From: Bemisia tabaci
Taxonomy: Eukaryota; Arthropoda; Insecta; Hemiptera; Aleyrodidae
Assembly (NCBI RefSeq): GCF_918797505.1
Contig: NC_092793.1
Location: 79,481,912 to 79,545,911 of the forward strand
Direction: 5' to 3'
Length of the DNA: 64,000 bases
Position numbers and translations under genes: made by a program. Shown here one piece after another: positions 46,180-56,877 of the stretch; position 1 is the first letter of the stretch, and the number at the start of each line of letters is the position of its first letter. The notes under the pieces are model-generated. The model searched no databases. It had not been told where the DNA came from and saw only the letters and a program-made list of their open reading frames with translations.

Positions 46180-46395
46180 GAGAGGAAGAAAAATCAGTTA
46201 ATTTTTCGGTCAAAAATTCCGATTTATTAATTCTTGGTAAAAATGCAATTTGCAAGGAGATATTTGATAACATTGAAATTGGGTTACGTTCTTTCGTGAC
46301 TTGAGATCGGAAGACAAATCGGTGAGATTTTCAGTCAAAAATTCCAGAAATTTCTTGGTAAAAATGCAATTTGCAAAGAGATATTTGAACGTATT
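46180..46395. repeat. 118-bp tandem repeat upstream of the cysteine-rich gene
   Basis: TTCTTGGTAAAAATGCAATT followed by TGCAAGGAGATATTTGA occurs at about 46230 and 46348. The preceding GGTCAAAAATTCC / AGTCAAAAATTCC is also repeated. GGGTTACGTTCTTTCGTG at 46282 recurs as GAGTTACGTTCTCTCGTG at 46903, beyond the MITE at 46477-46891. The array therefore seems to have been interrupted by that insertion. Confidence 0.75.
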
Positions 46396-46476
46396 CATGA
46401 TGCTGAACTGAACTTTGTGTATAGGGTTTGCGTATAACATAGCTCCTTTTAGTATTAATACGTCCATTTGATAACG

Positions 46477-46891
46477 CACGGGAAAAAAATTCTCGGTGTT
46501 TTTACCAAGGTCCGTTGGTACCTTTACCATCTCACTTTTTTTACCAATTATTGGTAATTTTACCAAGACAGACTGGTAAGCTTACCTAAAAACCGGTATT
46601 TTTACTGTTTTTTTTTCAGGTAAGAATACCACTTTTATTGGTAATCAATTCCCGGTAACTTTGCCATTTTATCTCGGTAATTCTACCACAGTCGATAAAA
46701 AATATTGACGTTTTTACCGGGGTCCAGTAAAATTACCGAGAAAGTCGATAATTTTACCGAGATTTCTCGGTAAAATTACCAATTCCATAAATGGTAATTT
46801 TACCGAGAAAAAACCCGGATCAAATAGAACCCTGAATTCTTGGTAATTTAACCCTTTTCTTAGTAAAAACACCGAGATTTTTTTTTCAGTG
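46477..46891. mobile_element. Foldback MITE, 'CACTGAAAAAAA-TCTCGG' family, copy 2
   Basis: The element runs from CACGGGAAAAAAATTCTCGG to CACCGAGATTTTTTTTTCAG plus TG and is highly similar to 16121-16534. The flanks are CG on each side rather than TA. It ends 206 bp before the start codon of the cysteine-rich gene, so it lies in the gene's putative promoter or leader. Confidence 0.9.
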
Positions 46892-47097
46892 CGCATTGAA
46901 TTTGAGTTACGTTCTCTCGTGGGGGAGACGACGAAATGCGTCACGCGAAGTCTCGCCATTTTAATCTCAACAAAAAATTGCTTCCTCGGTGACGACAGAA
47001 GCGGCCCGTTGAAGCAGTTGGTACGTCTGAGAACTTTCTCTCGGAGAGCAGAGCTTTTGCGTTGGTGACGCGAGGATCAGAAACAACCTCTCCAACC
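46892..47097 (+). promoter_or_regulatory. Leader or promoter region of the cysteine-rich gene
   Basis: These 206 bp separate the MITE from the start codon. The stretch is GC-balanced and contains CTCGGAGAGCAGAGC and GACGCGAGGATCAG. I see no TATA box at a sensible distance and cannot locate the transcription start. The start codon context is CCAACCATGA, with A at -3, which suits insect translation initiation. Confidence 0.35.
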
Positions 47098-47501
47098 ATG
47101 ACACGGACGGAGAGCAATATCAGCAACAAGAGGCGGAGCTGGGGCATGGGCTCGACTTTGGGTAGATTTCGACAGATCATCAGTTCCCGTTTCCGCGGAC
47201 CGAATCCCAAGGCTCAGAAGAAGCAGAAGCACGGCTGCTGCTACCGTTGTTGTTGCTGCTGCTGTCACCAGGAACAGAAGAAGAAGGAGCAGCAGCGTGC
47301 CAACCAGCCTTACAATCAGCAGACTCCTGGACGAGCGAATGGCAGTCCCTACCCCCCGTACGGACACCCCCCGTACGGACACCCCCCAAATGACCCCAAA
47401 AGTAGGAACACGGGCTATCCGAGATACCACGACACCCCCCACAGGCGCCCCCCGAATGACCCCAGAAATGACAACGCGGAGCATCGGAGATATCTCGAAA
47501 G
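47098..47501 (+). CDS. Unrecognised cysteine-rich protein, exon 1
   Basis: Exon 1 encodes residues 1-134 and two bases of codon 135 of a predicted 316-residue protein. Order of parts: a basic N-terminus (MTRTESNISNKRRSWGMGS) with no signal peptide; a lysine-rich stretch; a first cysteine cluster at residues 47-56 (CCYRCCCCCC, eight cysteines); a Gln/Lys-rich linker; and a Pro/Tyr/His segment at about 85-110 with the tandem PPYGHPPYGHPP. The second part is hydrophilic and rich in Arg, Asp and Pro. The exon ends CGAAAG|GTGAGAA, a strong donor. An in-frame TTG at 47062 lies upstream, but ATG 47098 is the first good start. Runs of cysteine next to basic residues can be S-acylated in other proteins, but nothing here proves that. 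The Pro-Tyr repeat beside a cysteine run recalls cysteine-rich membrane-module proteins; the order of parts differs and I make no family claim. Confidence 0.75.
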
Positions 47502-48558
47502 GTGAGAAATGGATGGAATCAATGGTCTTATGGATTTTATTCGATACATCAAACAGGCGTTCTATCGCTGAGATGGTATCGATATCGATTGGCTCAACAT
47601 TTAACCATGGTCTCAAAAGTCAATCGAATAGTCTCTGGGAACGGATTTTCGTGATTAATTTTTGATTTTTATGAGTACCACGCCACTACCACGTAGTATA
47701 AAAAGTAAAATATTTAGGAATTAGGACAGTAAGTCGCATTTGTGGAGTATTTCCTATTTCAAGAAATTTTGTGTTTGAATTTTCAAAATCACATGGAGCC
47801 TTATAGTGAAAAGACAGTTCAAACTCACTTTTTGACGCTTATTTGTCGAAACATATTCCCGAAAAAACCAGCTAAAAAACTAGTGACTAGCCGTGCGCAG
47901 AATGAAGTCACGGATTATTTTAAAAAGGTAAATATCCAACAAACTTTTGTACAAGTAAACTAAATATTTGTGTGTACCAAAGTACAAGATTAAAGTATAG
48001 TTTGCAATAAGCTCATCGACTTTCCATTCATTTTTAGAGAAGTGGTGACTGACTTCGGATTATCCGAACTTCCCGTTATTTGAACTGGCCGACCGCCCAA
48101 TTAGTTCGGATAATCCGGAGTTTTCTGTGATTGGATTTTAGCATTGCATTTTTTTCAAAGAATACATTTAGACGTATTTCTATGTAACGGAACTAAGCGC
48201 CATAGGGGGAGGAAAGAAAGGGGGGGGGGGCTTGGAATGGCGGGTGTTGCAGACCGCGATGCTCGTTCCGTCCTATACTCGCAATGCTTTTCCATGGCGC
48301 TTAGTTCCGTTTGACAGAGCGCGCTATCCGGGGTTCTAAAATCCTCAAAAGGAACTCAATTTGGCGATTAGTTCCATTTAACAGAAATACGTCCAATTCA
48401 CAACTAGTCACAATTGAAATCGTTGATATCTGAATGTTTTCAAAAACTGCACTTGTGCGCCTTGTGTTCTAAGCCGCTCGATTGATCTCGCCGAAAAAAA
48501 ATTAACTCAAGTAACCTAAAATAACCATGCATAAACCTAGAAATTTCTAACTGTGCAG
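47502..48558 (+). other. Intron of the cysteine-rich gene (phase 2)
   Basis: The intron runs from GTGAGAAATGG to CTAACTGTGCAG. With two bases of the codon before it and one after, both cysteine-rich frames join without a stop, giving Arg-135 and then Leu-Ser-Pro-Ser. It is AT-rich compared with the exons and holds a hairpin repeat at 48171-48395. The base composition drops sharply at both splice sites, which supports the boundaries. Confidence 0.75.
48171..48395. mobile_element. Hairpin repeat inside the intron of the cysteine-rich gene
   Basis: GACGTATTTCTATGTAACGG plus AACTAAGCGCCATAGG at 48171-48209 pairs with CCATGGCGCTTAGTTCCGTT plus TGACAGAG at 48292-48319. A second, partial complement (GGCGATTAGTTCCATTTAAC plus AGAAATACGTCC) is at 48363-48394. 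Ends of the same type (CAGAAATACGTCCATC) bound the hairpin at 57699-57830. A G-run lies in the loop. It reads as a foldback element with a duplicated right end. Confidence 0.7.
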
Positions 48559-49105
48559 GTTGTCACCGTCCAGAAGACGCACCCACGACGAATATGAATT
48601 GAGACGTATAAGACGGATGGCGGCGGTTGCAAAAATGCTGAACCACAAACATGATAGACGCGACCCCCACCGCAAACGTGATGGACGCCAACCCCATCGC
48701 AAGCACGAGGATGAGCGGAGTGACGACGACAGAGACTCCATCTACCCAGCTGGTGATTCCAGCGACATCGGAGACATGAACACACCCGACCTCGACGATT
48801 TGAGCCTACCAAACTTTGGCCTGCCTCATGTGCCTGACTTCGTCGGGAACCTGCCCGACTTCGGTAGATACCGACCTTCCGTGAGCCTACCCGATCCCCC
48901 CGAATGTAGCTGCTTCGACGAACAGTGTTGCAGCTGCTGCTGCAGCGTAGCCGGGGGTTGCTTTGAGTTTCTCGGGAGTCTCTGCGAATGCCTGTTTAAG
49001 TACTTTTGCTGCTGTGGCTGCCCTAACGAAGGCGGCCCCCTCGGGGTTTGTTGCAAATGTCTCGGTTATTGTCTTCTTGGTGGCAGCCCTCCCCAATTCG
49101 AGTGA
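48559..49105 (+). CDS. Unrecognised cysteine-rich protein, exon 2 (C-terminal part)
   Basis: Exon 2 completes residue 135 and encodes 136-316, ending QFE and TGA. It starts with a strongly basic part (SPSRRRTHDEYELRRIRRM, then a His/Arg/Lys-Asp mix). An acidic, Pro-rich part follows, with LPNFGLPHVPDF and GNLPDFGRYRPSVSLPDPP. The last 65 residues hold 18 cysteines: CSCFDEQCCSCCCSVAGG, CFEFLGSLCECLFKYFCCCG, GVCCKCLGYC. Between the cysteines the segment is hydrophobic (Phe, Leu, Val), so it could sit in or on a membrane when acylated, or be a metal-binding or disulfide-linked block. There is no signal peptide, which argues against secretion by the usual route. The frame is open for 181 codons with normal composition, and an AATAAA follows at 49328. 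It was probably not seen as a known family member because the sequence is low in complexity and evolves quickly. Confidence 0.75.
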
Positions 49106-49327
49106 ACAGATCGGCCCAAATATCCCGGACCAAATTTCACCAAAAACCGCTGTTTGTCAAACCGCCGCACAGTAGATCGAGTCAAGAGGAGAGGCTGGAC
49201 AAAATTTGGAAACTTTTAATGCTTATAACTCCATTAAATCAAAACTTTGATATTTTAAAAATGGTCCCATTGGTTTACTCGTGAAATTTTCTGCTTAAAG
49301 CACCCCTTGAAGTTTAAAATGTGACAA

Positions 49328-49333
49328 AATAAA
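49328..49333 (+). terminator. Candidate polyadenylation signal of the cysteine-rich gene
   Basis: AATAAA lies 223 bases after the stop codon, in GTGACAAAATAAAGG. It is the first canonical hexamer after the gene. The cleavage site would be expected 10-30 bases later. Confidence 0.45.
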
Positions 49334-49611
49334 GGTCAAATTTTGCAGTTTTAGTAAAAAATCTAATGTACGACCTCTCTAATTGACTCGATCCACCGCG
49401 CGCCGTCAACTTCTACCAATAGCACCGATTGCCAAATACCGCGGAAGAGGATAGCTTGTCATGCTACAATCATAACATTTGCTTTAATTTTTTTATTTTA
49501 AAAACAAAATAGGTCCACTTAACGGTTTGCCCAGGAGGCGGGACCCTAGAGTTCACAAAACACCTTTATGGGCTGTCACGTAGCAGCCAAGGGGCGTAGC
49601 TACCTAGTTAG

Positions 49612-50040
49612 TTTATGTTTAATGTTCGATTTACAATGTTGCAATCAAGATACAATTCGCCCTTTGATTGTGGTAAAAACCGGGCAAGGACCGTCAAAAG
49701 AAATGGCGCGTGGACCTAGTTTTGCGGCGACTCTAGCGTCGCGCAAGGCAGGGATGGAGGTGCGGTCGAGTGTTAAGTCATCTGCACAGTGTGATGCGCC
49801 TTAAATACAGCTAGCGGCAATGTGCCTATACCCGTAGTCGAATATTTATCGTAAATAACTCTTGCGATGCCTTTGGTGCAATGCGAGAAGTATTCATGCA
49901 GTCTTGTAGGCGCTAATATGCGCTTGACGTTGACCGCACTGTTCGGCGCAATGCGTGAAGTATTCCCACAGCCTTGCAGGCGCCAATATGAGTTTGAAAC
50001 CGACCGCACCATGTTCGGCGCGATTATTTGAACTCGGCCA
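49612..50040 (-). repeat. Dispersed repeat with 65-bp monomer dimer, copy 2 (inverted)
   Basis: Read on the minus strand it begins ATAATCGCGCCGAACATGG... on the right side and continues with the same dimer and tail as at 35245-35650, ending AACCGGGCAAGGACCGTCAA on the plus strand near 49678. Differences are mainly substitutions, including many C-to-T/G-to-A changes at CpG sites. Confidence 0.75.
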
Positions 50041-50164
50041 CTAGAAATGGTAAGATTTAGATGACCTTTAGACATGTTTCTTCATCAAAGTTCCAAGTAG
50101 AGCCAGTGCCAGTGTATTTTAGGTACCCAGCACTATCAATCTAAGCAACGTTAGTCGGGGGGTA

Positions 50165-50441
50165 AAGGTCTCGATACACGATCAAAGTCCGAACCAATTC
50201 TGATCAGAGTATAGACCAGTTGATGACTGATGATCACCATGCAACAGTCCTCTTTGATCAAAATTGGACGGTCGCCTAATTTTGATCAGAATGGAGTGGC
50301 ACCATTCATCATTTCTTGCCACGCGAAATATTTCCGACAGGTTTTCATTTGAAAAATAGGAAAAATAACCATATTAAGACTGATGACTCCCGACGCTTTG
50401 ATGGTAAATTTTTCGGGAATTTGATCGTGTGTCGATGCCTT
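50165..50441. mobile_element. Possible MITE with CGATACACGATCAAA ends
   Basis: The left AAGGTCTCGATACACGATCA and, on the other strand, the right GAAGGCATCGACACACGATC are similar inverted termini 277 bp apart. TTTTGATCAGAAT-type motifs occur inside in both orientations. Without a clear target duplication I hold this as probable only. Confidence 0.45.
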
Positions 50442-50449
50442 CAGGCTGA

Positions 50450-52770
50450 AGTTTAGCTAGAAAGTCAACGCTATTTTTCGCTAGATGATGATTGATGAGC
50501 AACTAATTGCTTTGAGCATGTATTGGTCACATGTTGACTAATGAATGTTGTGTTGAGCACTTTGCTAGCCGAGCTGTTGCAAATTAGGTTTAAGCCACTC
50601 ATGAAATACGCAACGCTTTCGTGATTTTTTTAGCCCTCCCTTCCTCCCGCATAATGCCCTTGTGACGCAGGTCCTTTTTTTAACACTGTTTAAAAACGAA
50701 ATAGCTTAAAGCTCTCCTCAAACCTCATGCCCTACCTCTTTTGGCGTTATACGTATTTTATGAATGGCCACGTAGGTAATCTAAACCAATTGCAAGTCAA
50801 AACATGAGACACGACTCTTTCAAAAATTAAATCTTTGTAATTTAAGAAACTATAGGAATTTTGGACCCCTTATGATTGACATTCTACGCGAATACGTTTT
50901 TTTTCTATCATTTGCGATGCGCCTGGCTTTACATTAGAAAACACTATTGTTGGCTGCTATGCCAACGAAGCCATTTGTATCATATATCTTGATCATCTTG
51001 ACTCCTGATTGATTGAAGTTTGACTTGATTATAGACTTTTCATAAGCATTTAAACCGAGCTATTAATATTTGTATTCAGCTGATATTCGAAGTTAGTGTT
51101 GGTAAGTGTTAGTTACTGTACGTAATAATAAATAAATGAAAACAAAAAATCATAGAAATACGTTAAGTGATATCGATAGTTTTCATTTTTTTTTCATATT
51201 TACCCTGTACATAAGCATTTACCCAGCGTTCTGCCGTAGTTTACACCAGTATACCAGTACGTAGATCATACTTTTACAGGACGAAGATCTGCAAGGCTGT
51301 AATATGTGTGTAAGTCCTTAAGTAGGAATTGCACCTCAGCGATCCTTTGTAATGAAGGGGTCTTTCATAAAATACATAAAGTCGAAAAGCGGATATCCTC
51401 TACTATAAGGCGACCGTAACACAGGTTTAACCCCTAAAAAATTACATAACGCACTGTTTGACCCCCCCCCCCCTTACTTCATTTTTTTTATTGAGAGAGA
51501 GGGGGGGGGGGAGAGAGAGAGAGAGATTAAGAGGAAAATAGTTCTATTGAATACACATAAATTGAAAGAAGGAGACCGCTCGCGCTCGGCTTTGCCCGGA
51601 AAGAGAATAATTATATACATAGAATTTACAGAGAAACTTAACGTTAGCGACTCCATGAATTACTAATGTCAAACATTAGGTTAACGATAATAAATTAAGC
51701 TACTATACTCCATACAAATATTCAGATTGACTAAAACGAAAAACCATTTTACTCCCACCCCGACAACGCCTGGGGGTATATCATCAGGTAAGATCACTTC
51801 AAAATTGGCGTTCTTCCGCGATGAATTTGGGTAAAAAATTACCTCATTGCGTTAATATTGCATTTACAATTTCCGAGAGATTGGGGCTTGGTGCTGATTT
51901 TAGCTTTACGTGTAACGCGGCCCTAGTACCGCACTTGCAAAGCAGGCCCAACCCCCTTCTCCCCTAGATTGTTGCTCGATTGAACCAAATTTTGTAATTA
52001 TCATAAAAATTTGTAATTTCCACACGAGGATAGGTGGTTTCGTGAGAGAATTTCAAACGGTAGTTCATTAATGCGGAATGCGGTAAAGTTTACGTGCGGC
52101 CTCTGGGGTCTAATTATTACAGCACTCTGTTGAATAGATTGTGAACGCTGCAGCAAGAGCAGAGCTCCGGAGTAGTTTAAAGCTTCGCCGACAGAGCGCG
52201 GGAGCTGTTGCGAGGGGCGCAAACTCTTATTTCCACACCAATATACTGCTGCCCTCTGCCACCTTCTCTCTGAACTTTTTTATCCTCGTGAGAACGTGAG
52301 ACACACTCGTTCAAGTCCAATTCATGTAAAAGCTTATCCAATTTCGGCATTACGTATAGCAGGCGACGAATTTCTCGTTGAGCAAATTTTGATCCTGAAA
52401 ACCTCCCCTATTGTTCATCGCTGATATAGGTAGGAATAGAAAGGATCGGAATTAAAAGCTTATAATTTTTGTATCCTGCTCTCTTCTGAGTGCACTTAGT
52501 ATCATTTCTCAGATCACACATAGTTTCAGTGCATTTCCCAAAGAAAATACACTATTGCATTTTAACTATTTTTTCCTTGAAGGCGCCTCCCTTGAAAATG
52601 TAACATAACTTATACGTCCATCTGTAAACCAAAAAAAAAAAAAAAAAAAAAAAAGCATTATTTCCGCTAATATGCGAGACTGTGTTTAAAACTTTGCGTT
52701 TATATTAACTTGGAAACTAAACAAAAAATTTACTGCAGTAATTTTTCAATCTCACATTTCCTCCCTCTAG
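50450..52770. other. Spacer, no gene recognised
   Basis: No coding frame is supported. Simple repeats are present: C-run at 51464-51473, G-run and GA repeat at 51494-51528, and an A-run at 52631-52654. Confidence 0.45.
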
Positions 52771-52774
52771 TGTG

Positions 52775-53165
52775 TGCAGTTTGTCGCAAATTGTGGGGGT
52801 TTCCAAAAGTTGTTGCCTCTGATCTAGGAGGACTCACAAAATTTCAATTCTCTATTTCAGTTTGCTCAAAAGTTACAGCGGTAATGCTTACGGGCTGATT
52901 GTTGAAACTGTTAGAAAAAGAAGAAAAAAAGCATATGGAGGGATCCTATTGGTGGAATAGGGTGATTGCAGGGGACAAAGAAGGTAGGTAATAGAACTAA
53001 TAGACTAACTAACGGCAACTCATGAGAGACCCTATAGTCCATCATTTACTTTAGTCTATAAGAACTCAACCTATAGAATCGCTCCATACTTCCTATGTCT
53101 TCTTTGTCTATAAATTTTAACAATCAGCCTACTGGTGCCGGTTGAATGGAACTTTTAGATCACTC
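52775..53165. mobile_element. Relative of the 12.2 kb MITE, interrupted by another element
   Basis: TGTGGGGGTTTCCAAAAG, CAGTTTGCTCAAAAGTTA and, after the interruption, GGTGCCGGTTGAATGGAACT and TTTAGATCACTCTGTGTA match the order at 12250-12384. The left end with its inverted repeat is not preserved. The interruption is the element at 52892-53132. Confidence 0.6.
52892..53132. mobile_element. Nested 240-bp insertion with GGCTGATTGTT ends
   Basis: The left GGGCTGATTGTTGAAA and right TTTTAACAATCAGCC form short inverted termini. The uninterrupted relative at 12340-12356 shows the two halves adjoining at TATGCCTGGTGC. TAC stands on both sides, a possible 2-3 bp target duplication. It has no coding capacity. 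Confidence 0.55.
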
Positions 53166-53169
53166 TGTG

Positions 53170-54245
53170 TATTCAGTGTCGCTAAAAATCCGCCATAACT
53201 AATATTGACCGTGGATTCGAATGCTGGCATGAAGTTTTGGAATGAGTTCTAGTGGTATGAAACTTCAATGATGATGCAAGTTCACGAACTGAGACGAAGA
53301 GAATCATTCAGAATTTATTGTTTGTCAGCGAAAGTATAAAAAAATTGACTTTGCGGGCATATCAACTTCACTTAAATGATATTTTAAACAAAAGTAAACT
53401 CTGCCGTTAGACATCTAGTGAAATGCTTCGGCAGAGAAAATCTTTGCTAACACGAGAGGCATCATATGGTGTCATGCGTCTCGTTTTCAATCTCGAAGGC
53501 TCCAGGTTGACCGCAAATCTGTCTATACCCTAGACCTATGCTCGGTGAAAAGGGAAGGAAAAAGAAGAGGGAAAAAATAGAGGAAAACAGATTGAATGCT
53601 GCCTGAGAATTATTGGTAGCCAATGAGACTCCCTCCTCGTAACAAACTCGTTCGGATGTCAGATGATAAACTCTGACAGCGAACAATCCAACTCTCTGAC
53701 CAGGGAACCTGGACAATGGCAGCTTTTATCAAAAGTTTAAATAAAACAATTTCATTTGGAGGGTTATCTCCAGGCTTCAGGGACAGTTGCCATATCTTTT
53801 TTCAACCGAAATATAAGGGCAGATGCTCGTGAGGGCCTTATTAGGCTCTGAAAATGGAAATACTTGAGAAAAGTCTCTGAAGGGCTAACTTTTTATTAAT
53901 TTTTCACTCCAGCTCAGTTTTAAAAGTATATTGCGTAATGGAGGTAGTTGAAGTTAGCTCAAAAGTTCAAAATATCGATTTCTTTAATGCATTTACTTCA
54001 GTTTGAATATGAGGACAAAATTGCCTATTTTTCTTTTCATCAATACATTATGAAATAAATAATGGAGAAAGATATAAATTCAAATTACCAGCAGACAGCT
54101 GTGTGTTTATAATTAGGGCGATTTGTCATGAATCCTGGCGTGGTCAAACTAGCGTGCGATATATCGCATCAATCATGTCCGAAATCTCAACAGATTCTGA
54201 ATTCATGGCAAAAAAAAAAGGACGATATAGCCCTTGCGCGAGGCT
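53170..54245. other. Spacer, no gene recognised
   Basis: Only short frames without domains; no repeat match was seen. Confidence 0.4.
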
Positions 54246-54377
54246 AAAGAATCAAAACCAAACAAACTAAAACCAAATCAATCATCAATCAATCAATCAT
54301 CAATCAATCAACTAAAGAAAAAGAAAGAATCAAAACCAAACAAACTAAAACCAAATCAATCATCAATCAATCAATCA
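54246..54377. repeat. 78-bp tandem repeat with inner CAAT repeats
   Basis: AAAGAATCAAAACCAAACAA starts at 54246 and again at 54324. Each unit continues with CTAAAACCAAATC and a stretch of repeated AATCAATC. The second unit is incomplete. Confidence 0.9.
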
Positions 54378-54379
54378 TT

Positions 54380-56290
54380 CTAAACCAAACAATTAGCAGA
54401 ATTCAGATGAATGAAAACACAATCCAGTTTAGAGACATTTTCAACGACAATTTTTTGAAGGCAAAATTCAAAATCTGCCGAGATTTTTACCATAATCGGA
54501 ATCGATTCGATGTTTTGCACGCCAGTTTGACCACAGCAGAAACTGTAATGAGTCACCTTAAATTGCTGCAAATGCACAACAAAAGCTATTCCTAGTTATT
54601 TTCCAGTGAAAACAGGAGGGAACCCAACGTTAAACATAGAATACTACGTTTATCATGCGGTAAAACTGCTTTGTGAGCAATGGACGTCGTGAAATTGATC
54701 TCTTTTCATTCGTTAAATTCCGCGCAAAATATGCATTCTTTAAACATGAAACTTGAATTTGTCCAAGAAAAACTCCTTTTTCTAGGAAGGGAAACATCGA
54801 AACCCATCATCGGGAAATAGTTTTTTGAAATGGCAAAATATTCACTAAAAAGAGGAACATATTTCTTGTGGCAATCGACACTCAGTGACATTTTAGCAAA
54901 ACAGTACAGGGAATGTGTGTGTCATCTACTAATTTCTATCAGTCTCGCTAATTTTCTCCTAATCAATTTCGCATTCCTTTTCTCGTGCAGTTTTGTTGAT
55001 TGTAAAAACGTTATATACGGAGCCGCACGTTTCTTTGGAGAGTTAGATATCATCTCGTCCAAGAAACACGTTATCACACGTACGCCAAAAAAGAGCATTC
55101 TAAACTTTTCTTTTCAATACTGTACAGTGTCTGGTCAAGAGTGGCAAATAAATAAGAATCAATTTTATTCAATTCGTGGCATCAATGTTAGCTTTCAGTC
55201 TGTAAAAAATGATAAGTTTTCCCCCTTATGAGATCCAATGAAGTCTGCAATCACGTGAGTTCTACACAGAAAAAATCACGGACTCAAACTGAAACGTCTC
55301 GACGAACTTTTCAGTGAAAGCATTTGAAAAAAAAATCCTAGCTCTTGTTTCAAAACATTCTTTATTTTATCTTAGATCACTTTTTAATACCCTCTTAAGT
55401 AACCTTAAAACTAAAGTATCGATGCAACCAGAGAGTTCCAATGGAGATGACGGTATGGATCCGAAAATGAAATATGCGAATAAGTCCGAAAGTGAGAAAT
55501 GGAAAATTGGGTCATGCCAAGACTGCGATTCATCGTTGATGCAACTTTCCTGTGACCGACGATTGAAAAAGATATGTATAGTATGTATAAGTCACTCTAC
55601 AACGCACTCTAACGTTCTGCGACCCCCAAACGCCACATATGCCGGTTTTCCCAGAGGTTATCGAGCAACTGACCCCGCAACATCTCTTCGTCAACGCCCT
55701 GCCGTCACCCCTTTACGGGACGTCCCCGGCGCCTTTTCCCTGGTGGTACCTAATCCAAAACTTGTTTGGGAAACCTCTCCTCCGACATTCTTTGCACATG
55801 TCCATACCAGCGAATTACGATTAAAAGTGATAATTTCCTTAATATTATATACTTTTGTGCGGAGAAGTATTCCCGCAACCCTTCAAACAAAGTTTCACCC
55901 CGCGATTCTCAAGATTCCCCTGATTAATATGCTCTGCCACACATCGTGAACCCGACATATTACGATCCACACCAATTTGCAGATTAAAACAGGCAGAAAA
56001 ACATTCCAATAAAAGGTGTCCGTATGATAAAACTCAGTATCCAGACGAGCTTTTGAAAAGTTCGCACAATGAATTTCTAGCGAGACAATCTGCCCTGCGA
56101 ACGCGTCCCGTCGCGTCCCTCCGTTCCTGGCCTCCACTTGGCAAATCGGACCATCTCATCCCTTTGTTCTCCTCACAAGGATGAAAGCAAAGGATGAATC
56201 GAGAGTAAAGTTTTCCCGCTTTCAAATCCTCTTCCTGTTTCTTTTCCTTTGTTTTACTCGCGAGGTTTGGAATTCACCAGCACCGGGGCT
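54380..56290. other. Region with long but unrecognised open frames
   Basis: Frames of 133 codons (54830-55231, plus) and 211 codons (from 55314 to 55949, plus, no early ATG) are open. The second contains CQDC and CIVC, a zinc-ribbon-like spacing, but nothing else that resembles a domain, and its start is GTG. I do not call a gene. Splice sites bounding a real exon were not found. Confidence 0.3.
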
Positions 56291-56294
56291 CATT

Positions 56295-56550
56295 TTGCCG
56301 TGCTATAAGGAAAAACGCCGTATGAGCCTTTAGACGCTGCCAGATTTCCTTCACTAAAAACTGAATTTACTGGTAAAATTTTGAATATTTTTTTCGAAAA
56401 AGTTCAGACAATTTTGTACGCAATTAAATCTTAAATATCAGAAAATTTCAAGTACAAATATGCACGAATGTTGTCAAAAATGCATGTTTTATCAATGAAA
56501 ATTTGGCAACTTTCGAATTTTCATACGGCGTTCTTCCTTAGCACGGCAGC
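56295..56550. mobile_element. MITE, 'CTGCCGTGCTAAGG' family
   Basis: The left end is TTGCCGTGCTATAAGGAAAA and the right end is GCGTTCTTCCTTAGCACGGC plus AG. GACGCTGCCAGATTTCCTTC and GAAAATTTGGCAACTTTCG mark the subterminal parts. It shares the TATAAGG variant with the copy at 17507. Confidence 0.9.
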
Positions 56551-56792
56551 ATTCGGGTCTTCTTGCTTGTATTTACCTTACCCTAGAAAACTGACGTATG
56601 TCTATATGTATTAATTAACATGATCAGCGACGCGCCCGCTTGTATTCAAAAATAATTTTCGTTATCCCACCAAAATGTGTTTCAATATGACGTGTATGGT
56701 GTTCTTTTTAGGTTACACAAGCGAGGACATAGAGGCTCGTTTGGTGTACATTCACAAAGAATTTTCTGTTAAGTCATCGTTTTCTGACGTAA

Positions 56793-56877
56793 AAGGGCGT
56801 ATCTCAATTTTCATGTGAGTCTTGTTCTCAATATAACTCTGTGCTTTTAGAGGCTAATATGGAAATTGAGATACGAC
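56793..56877. repeat. Short inverted repeat with GCGTATCTCAATTTT
   Basis: GGGCGTATCTCAATTTTCAT at the left and ATGGAAATTGAGATACGACC at the right form a stem with a loop of about 45 bp. The motif GTATCTC recalls the internal motif of the element at 22455-23421, but no further match was found. Confidence 0.5.

Noticed and set aside
47077..47616. 179-codon minus-strand frame opposite the cysteine-rich exon
   Set aside because: It is a shadow of the plus-strand exon. The plus strand has the splice sites and a matching second exon.
48826..49096. Gln- and Ala-rich minus-strand frames
   Set aside because: They are antisense readings of the cysteine-coding TGC/TGT runs.
55314..55949. 211-codon open frame with CQDC and CIVC motifs
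   Set aside because: The frame starts at GTG, has no good splice context and no domain beyond two cysteine pairs. Chance open frames of this length are possible in 64 kb.
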